Assembly: GCA_016858145.1 (NCBI GenBank)
Contig: JAEHOE010000064.1
Location: 558,001 to 622,000 of the forward strand
Source of the DNA: Edaphochlamys debaryana
Lineage: Eukaryota > Chlorophyta > Chlorophyceae > Chlamydomonadales
Reading direction: 5' to 3'
DNA length: 64,000 bases
Within the stretch, counting starts at the first letter, position 1. Each line of letters opens with the position of its first letter. Position numbers and translations under genes: made by a program. The notes below the pieces were generated by a model. That model was given only the letters and a program-made list of their open reading frames with translations, did no database searches and was not told the origin of the DNA. This document shows, one piece after another, positions 57,640-64,000 of the stretch.

Positions 57640-60124
57640 TCACCAGGGCAGCCCCTGACCCTTGAACCCGGGGCACAGCTCCCCAAACGTGTGGTTGTGT
57701 GTCTCTAACAACCCGTCGCCATGGAACGAGGCGCGGGTGACTTGCACCGGCGTGTCTGGGCTGACGTCGACTCGGTTGAACCAGCCCGTGCGCCGAGACT
57801 GCATGTACTGCGGGAGGGGAAGAGGAGGGGGTTTGGGTAGTTTGAAACACCAAAGAAGCGCCTTGGTCGTCTGAGGTAGGAAGGACACGGGATACCGGTA
57901 GGAACGTACAAGGACACGCGGGCTTTGGAGCATAGGAGGGTTACCTAGGTAGCGGGTGGCTCTATCTGTTGCTATGACAACGGCCGTTGACGGACAGGTA
58001 GGGCCATCGTCACCTGACTCCCCAAGTGCACGCGCCTCACCTCGCCTGCGCCGGTCTCAAAGCAGGTGCCCTTGGCCATCCCTGCACCGCGCATGATGAG
58101 CTGATGTGGGTCGGGCGTAGATTGCCGCATCAGTCATCACCAACGACTGCCAATCTACCGGGGGTACGCACCATTGTAGTGGACCGTCAGGGGCGTGGTC
58201 CCACTCTTCGAGTTCCACCAGTAACCTACAGCGCATGCAAGTCAGGGACTGGGAGCGAGGTCAGAAATGGACTGTGCGGGTTGGGCGTGCGTGGGCAGGC
58301 TACCGCGCGCCATACATCCTATCACAGCTAGCTGGGCTTCTGCCCGCTCGAGTGCGCATCTGGGTCATAGGCATACAGCTTGAGCGCACATCCCATGACA
58401 GCATGGCGAGAGGTTGGATCGGCATTTTCGCCGAATGAAGCCCTTCCTCTTGCTTGCCAACTGGTCCGCAGCAGGCAAACAGCAAGCCGCTTGCCCACCG
58501 TCAATGCGTGGTATGAGGCCCTCGCAAGATGGGTAGCCGCTGAAGAAGACCTGGGCGGACATGTTAAGAATGGATGGGGCCTCAGGGGCAGGGATACTCT
58601 AGACAATCCTTAGACCCAAAAGCTGGACCTGGACCCACGAACCCCGAAACCTTGGACCCCACCCGCCGGCCCGTCGCCTGAACCCTGACCACCCCACCTC
58701 ACTGGGCGTGCCGTGGCAAGCCCCTTCCCAGATCCTGTGCAGTCTGTGTTCTGGGGGTGTCTCCGAGCGAGGTCGGGACCACCAAGAGGTCACGGCCCTT
58801 ACCCTCCCCTCCTCACCTGGCCGTACATGTCCAGCATGCACTTGGCGCCCTCGTCCCCCGGGGTACGGCACACGTCAGACACCAGCACAATCTGAGCGGC
58901 TGCTTGGTCGTGCGGGGGGCAGTAGGTGGCGTTCTCCGGGGCGGGGCTGGCCCCCTCCGCTGGCTGTGGCTGTTCTGCGGCTGCTGCCTTTGGATGCAGC
59001 GTGCACCTCAGCAGGTCGTGAACCGCCTTCATGACAAGGGCCGCCCTGCCGGCGGTCCCCACCCAGCCGCCGAAGTTCAAGAACGGGTACGGCACCTCCT
59101 TTGGCAGGCCAAGCCAGGCCTCAGGCACACCCGTCTCATTATGCCAGTAGCTAGGGTAGTACTGCTGGACCTCAGGAGGTAGCTGCAATGAGGGAAGGGG
59201 TTGCAGGGCAGCATCGGGTGCGTGCCGCTGGGTCTGTGCGGAAGCTCTATCTCCGGACCACACCACGTCAAGCCAGGGCCGGGAGGTGGCACGGCCGAGC
59301 GGCCCCTTCAGGTGAGAGCTGCTCACCTCACGGAAAGCGGGGAACATGTTGACCTCTCCGCTCCATACAAACTCAGTGCCGAAGTAGCTGAAGCGGGTTG
59401 CGAACTCGCGGGCCGTGGCCGCCCGAGACAGCACGTCATCGAACCCGTCAACTCCAACTACCAGGCGCGAGGGCTCCATCTGTGCCAGCCGCAGCCAGAA
59501 CTCGCGGGACACGGACCTCAGGAGGCTCTCGCGGTTCTGTGCATGTGTGGTGGAGTTCCCGCTGCGATAGCAGGGAGTACGAGGGAAAGGGAGTGAGGAG
59601 GGGGAGCGGGGGCGGGAGGGAATGGGGGCTGTCCGACACGTGGCTGGTCGCCGTGGGTGGGTTGCGGTCAGCGACCGCCCACACGCACAGGGGTGACAGG
59701 GCAGCCCAAAGCTGCGCTATCTCCCTCGCGTCCAAACCCTGTGTTGCTCACACTTTCGGGTGCCAGCCGACGATGTTGACCTGAGGGAGGGGCGGCGTCC
59801 GGGGAACATGTCAGGCGTGTGCGTGAGCCAAAATGGCAACGGCGCCCCCCGACGTGCAACCCAGGGTAGCTGTGTGTCCTTCTGTGCCCCCACCTCAAGC
59901 TTGTTTGCCAGGACCGATTTTAGGAGCGTGCAGGCGCCGAGGCCCATCTCGCTGGCCATGAACATCAAGGTGACATTGCGCTGCGGGGGCTCTCGTGCCT
60001 CCTGAGACAGCTGCCGACCGCCGCGGAGCAGGTGCGCTGGTCCCGCCGTGGCACTGGTCACGGACGCCATAATAAGGTAAATCCAGGCTCCCCAGGCCCA
60101 CGCGGTGCGGTATGTCGTCGGCAT
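57640..60124 (-). CDS. Secreted PLOD-type glycosyltransferase-like protein, copy 2 (391 aa)
   Basis: Exons (minus): 59894-60124, 59752-59780, 59327-59561, 58817-59182, 58499-58550, 58172-58225, 58041-58081, 57640-57807. The start at 60124 is chosen to match copy 1; an in-frame ATG at 60148 is possible. The protein is nearly the same as copy 1 from NVTLMFMASEMG to the C-terminal GQGLPW, with the same DxxD (VDGFD), LNFGGWVG and TVHYNG motifs. Its signal-peptide region differs more (GAWIYLIMASVTSATA). It has one more intron than copy 1 (58551-58816), splitting DMYGQ from VFFSGY, and lies in the same direction about 3.45 kb away, so the pair is a tandem duplication. Confidence 0.65.
58549..58831 (-). 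repeat. Copy-specific intron flanked by a duplicated exon end
   Basis: Intron 58551-58816 is absent from copy 1, where the exon is continuous at 55034-55050. The two ends of the intron carry versions of one 17-base sequence (plus strand ACCTGGCCGTACATGTC at 58815-58831 and ACCTGGGCGGACATGTT at 58549-58565, 14 of 17 identical), each with the AG|GT junction. Weak similarity appears to continue further into the intron from the second copy. Confidence 0.75.
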
Positions 60125-61505
60125 CCCGGCCCGTTTTGGCGCCCGCACGGGGCAGGCGCCCGGCTCGCTGGAATCCGGCCAATCCAGGCTCCCCGTCGTT
60201 GGTTCGGTACTCCTCTTCCACCGTGCGTCAATGACGAGGGGTCCGGCCTCGCTCGTTTCGCGCCAGCGCCCGACTGGGCACTGCGCGCTTGGCAGTTGGC
60301 TGTCTTATGTGGCTACTTGTCCAAGGACATAGGCAACGCAAGCAACGGGACCTGCTTAGCGGGCAGAGGACGCGCGCGAGGCAAGCTAGGTCGATTGACA
60401 AAGGTCGCGTCAGGTCAGGGCTGCAGGTCGGCAGGCTCCGAGTCTTCTAGCGGTGTGCGCTTTGTATGCTAGATGCTAGCTCAGCTTGCGATAAGATATG
60501 CCCCGCTTTTGGGCGGCGCCCAGGCCCGATCCCGCGTGCCCGCGCTCCGGGACCCTTCGGGACCCTCCATCGTGGCACTGCGCTGCAATGCGCATTGCTT
60601 CAAGCCCAGAAGGGAAGACCGATGTCTCCTTACATTCAGCCGTCCTTACATTTGTGCGTTGTTTGCTCCTACCACAAAGACTAAGATCTTGCGGCTAGGA
60701 CTTCCCTCAAATGCAGATAGATGCAGGACAGGGCAAAGCCCTGAGAAGAATGGACCAGTACCGGCTTCCATCCACGCCAACGCTCACCCGCGCAGACACT
60801 CCGATTAGGTTTGTAAGGAACACGCCGAGGTGTTCAAGTATATCCAAAGCACGGCCCCGCTATAGCCACTGCAAAGTGACCACCCCAAGACAGGGAAAAG
60901 GGCCCGAACCACGAAAACACTGGGCACAAGACGCAAACAGAGCAGGTGCACGTGCACACGCCACGCCCCTCGCGTCAAACTGCACACGCCCCGCCGAGCA
61001 AACCGACGAGTTCTTCATTATTTCCACAGCCGGTTTCCCTTTGCAAGCAACCGCAGACAAGGGTGGCTGCCCGAAGGCAGGAAATGGGCTGAGCCACCCC
61101 AAAACGGCACCTCTAATGCCGCCCATATGAGCCCGTCAAGACCCATCGTCACAAGGAAGACCGCTCAACACTCGATCCTCGCAGCCCCTATGTTCCCCGA
61201 GACCACGCAAGCTTCTCATCCCCCCCTCACGCCCGCAACTGTTCACGCCTTCTCACACAACGCAAGTCGCATTGCTCCCTGGCCACGAGTTGCCACCTGC
61301 CGCCTCCCCAGCGTCCCTGTGCTCCATCCAACCGTCCGTCGAGTCCCCGTCACGACTGCAGCGCCGGGCGGCCCATCCGCGCCGCCTGACCAGTCGAGAT
61401 CACCACCGCCCCGTCACCGCCACCGCAATCGCAGGGACTTCCGCGAGGATGCGCCGCTGCAGCCTCCCCTCCCTCCCTCGACGGCTCCCGCTCAGGCGCG
61501 CACGC
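60125..61505. other. Intergenic, 3' side of GWD1 and 5' side of glycosyltransferase copy 2
   Basis: No gene is supported. Reverse-strand TGTAA (TTACA on the plus strand) occurs at about 60630 and 60646, possible poly(A) signals for a long GWD1 3' UTR. The promoter of copy 2 should lie next to 60125. Confidence 0.5.
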
Positions 61506-64000
61506 CTACACCTGCGGCCGCGTCTGCACGACCGTGATGGCACCGTCCGGCGCCACCACGCCCTCAATGTCCTGCGCGGTGCCCAGCGCCACCTCGATGT
61601 CGGCGCCCAGGCGGCACACGCGGCCCAGCAGCTCGCGCCTGCACGGGACAGGTGCGGGAGTGGATGCGTGTGAGAACCGAGGCCAGCGGCATGCGGGCAG
61701 CGCGCTATACGCCAGTACCCCGCTGTCCCGAGTCACTCCACGCTTGCTTGGACGCTTCCTCAAGCTCGCTCCAAGCACTGTCTTGATCCCGCGGACCCGC
61801 GTCCCCACAGGTCCAAGCGACCCAGCCCCTCCCTCCGCTCCGCCTCCTTACCTGTAGGCCGGGTCCTGCACCAGGCGGTCCTCCATGTAGTCCACCTTCT
61901 TGAGCAGCGAGGGGTCCATGGTGATGCTGGGAAGGGGGGGCGGGAAGGGAGGGAGGGCAGCACACGGCAAAGGTAAGACGGGTGTAAGCAGACGGGCGAA
62001 TGTCAGGTAGAGGTCTAGCGCATGGGCTCCGATTTGGTCTTGCACGTACGAGCATGGAGGACCTCAGCCATGCAGCTGCGCACCTGTCGTACAGGCCGGC
62101 GCCGGCGTAGCCCTCCAGGTCCTCCCCGTTGGAGTCGGAGCGGAAGATGAGCGAGTCGCGGACGTACATGGCCTCAGACTTGGACGCGTAGCACAGAACC
62201 TGGGGGGTGATTTAGGACGGCGTGAGAATGGGGCGACCAACAATTTGGTCCGCCCGCGCCTGGAAGGGACTGGCCACCTTCGCTCACGGCCCAGTTCCAC
62301 CAGCTATGCCTGCCCCGTGCTGCCCCCGCACCTCGGGGTTCTCCAGGGCCGAGCTGGGCTCCTTGTTGGCCTTGAACGCCACCGCGGAGCCGGGCACCAT
62401 GCCGCTCACCAGCGACTCGCCTGCGGGGGCAGGGGTTGCAACAGGTTAGCGGATGCGGGTCTCCAGAGACTCGGCAGCTGCCAGGCTGAACGCCCGGTGC
62501 CGCAGCAGCTCTCTCCTCACGGTAACTCTGTACACGCCTGGGGGCCCTTCACGACCCACCTCGCCCCTCCCTCCCCCGCCCCCTTCCAGCGACGCACCCC
62601 GGCCCTCTCTTCCTCACAAACCCCGTCCCCGCCCTCGCCCCTTCACCCAACGCACCCAGGCCCTTGACCAGCTCGCAGAAGACCTCCTTCTCGTCGTTGT
62701 TCGAGGGGTTGCGCGTGTGGATGACGAAGGCGTACTGCGCGGGCACCACGCGCTGCACGAGCACGGCCATGCGCACGCTGTCGAAGTCCAGGCCGGCCTT
62801 CTTGAGCGAGTAGTAGGCGCGGTCGTTGTACTTGGACGCCCACACGCCCTTGAGCGCCTCCAGAGCCAGGCCCCAGCGCTCCTCGTCCTCGGGCGGGGAA
62901 ATGCCTGGGGGCGGGGGCGGGGGTGGCGGTTAGGGTGGGTATGAGCATGGGTTCCCCTGCTCTATCAAGAGCTGCGTGCCCCGAGCTGGTTTGGTGCCAC
63001 CCGCTACAAGCTGATCCGCTGAGGCCGCAGCCCGTCCTCACAGGGTAACGAGCAAGCCTCGGATGCGAAGGGTAGCCCCCTCCCCCCCGCGCCGCCTCAG
63101 TCGCCCAGGCCCCTCGCCGCTCCACCCTCCCACGCGACCCCGCCGCGCCTCACCCGCGTCCTGCATGGACTTCTGCAGCTCGTCGCGCACGTTGCGGGGC
63201 ACCTTGATCCGCATCGCCAGCTTGCGGCACTCGGCCAGCAGCTCCGCGGGGCTGGCGCCGCCCATCCCGGACGAGGCGCCGTTGCCGTTGCCATTGCCGT
63301 TGGCCTCGGCCTTGCCGCCGCCCAGGCCCACCATGCCCAGCAGGCCGCCCGCCGCGCCCGAGCTGGGCGTTTTGCCGTGGACGCGCGCCACCAGGGTTGC
63401 CAGGCCCTTCTTCACGTCCGCGTTCTCGGGCAGCTCCAGCGCCTGGGGACCGGAAGGAAACGGTTAGTCCGATAACACGAACCAGAGCGCCCAAGATGTG
63501 GAAAGGGCAGGTGATTGATGCGGGCAAGGGCACTAGGTGCTGTGACCAGAAACTGAGGTGTCGGGCTGTCAGCGGAAGCCTCTTGTGCAACCGCCGCACC
63601 TGCTCGAAGCAGCCGAAGGGCAGCGTGACGGACGAGGGCAGGTTGATGTTGGCGGGCAGGCGGCCGCGCAGGTTGGCCAGGTTCTTGGACTTGGCGCCCA
63701 CCACGCCGTCCTTGTAGTCGTCCATGCCCACCACCCAGCGCCCGCACCAGGTGGGGACCTCGATCTTCAGGCCTGAGGGGCGGAGGCGCACGGCGAGATA
63801 ACGGAAGCGTGAGGAGAGCTGTGGAATAAGTGGGTATCAATCATGGAGGAAGCCAGGCAGGCGCGTAACCAGGGGGTGAATGCGTGCGGGTCAACGTGCA
63901 GCACCATGCAACGTGGCTTGCTCACCCTTGGTGGGCCTGCTGTGCTCCGCCGCCGCCGCCGCCGCGTCGCTAGCGCCTGCCGTGGGCGGCTGCGTCTCCG
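61506..64000 (-). CDS. GWD1: Alpha-glucan water dikinase (GWD1/R1), C-terminal eight exons
   Basis: Exons (minus): 63926-64000 (partial), 63600-63772, 63154-63442, 62656-62904, 62332-62420, 62084-62199, 61852-61926, 61506-61638; all phases join. GWD phosphorylates C6 of glucose units in starch using ATP, releasing phosphate, and primes starch for breakdown in the plastid. The visible part is the nucleotide-binding (PPDK-N/ATP-grasp) domain: VVGAKSKNLANLRG, LPSSVTLPFGCFEQ, KGVWASKYNDRAYYS, VVPAQYAFVIHTRNP, ELVKGLGESLVSG, SLIFRSDSNGEDLEGYAGAG, GTAQDIEGVV and the C-terminal VVQTRPQV, all close to plant GWD1. The catalytic-histidine domain and starch-binding modules lie beyond the window. A Gly/Asn-rich insert (NGNGNGNG, about 63270-63300) breaks a linker that is short in plants. 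It differs from the PWD/GWD3 type by this motif set. Confidence 0.93.

Overview
The window looks like nuclear DNA of a green alga of the order Chlamydomonadales (the Chlamydomonas/Volvox group). The evidence is very high GC, genes cut by many short introns with G|GTGAGT-type donors and C-rich tracts before CAG acceptors, TGTAA poly(A) signals, Ala/Gly/Ser/Pro-rich linkers, and an ankyrin protein family typical of this group. The species cannot be named from the sequence. Nearly all long single-frame ORFs on the opposite strand are GC-driven shadows; the genes below were built from splice sites plus reading-frame continuity.

Layout. (1) 1-9387, plus strand: the 3' 31 exons (1171 codons) of a FANCI (Fanconi anaemia group I) orthologue, with the monoubiquitination lysine and an SQ phosphorylation cluster retained. 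(2) 10151-38103, plus strand: five head-to-tail paralogues (A-E, about 820-900 residues, 5.7-6.8 kb apart) of a family I do not recognise. Each has one long exon, a Gly/Ser hypervariable linker and one short 3' exon. B-E also share a spliced leader carrying a 9-codon upstream ORF; D carries a frameshift. A 589-bp MITE-like element with perfect 20-bp terminal inverted repeats lies after B. (3) 39.4-45.1 kb: a degenerate area with an ORF that may be LINE-ORF1-like, an ankyrin-family pseudogene (both minus strand) and a Ser/Ala/Pro-repeat pseudogene (plus). (4) 47132-51614, plus: an SBP-box transcription factor whose second zinc site has Gln in place of His. (5) 54190-60124, minus: a tandem duplicate pair of secreted proteins resembling the glycosyltransferase domain of PLOD/lysyl hydroxylases. 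The copies differ by one intron that appears to have arisen by local duplication. (6) 61506-64000, minus: the C-terminal eight exons of alpha-glucan water dikinase (GWD1/R1).

The named genes serve unrelated functions (DNA crosslink repair, transcription, protein glycosylation, starch phosphorylation) and do not form an operon or pathway. The most novel content is the five-copy array, whose members alternate near-identical nucleotide blocks with diverged blocks and share upstream regulatory architecture. A second theme is duplication of exon ends with their splice donors, seen twice in FANCI introns and once in the glycosyltransferase pair.
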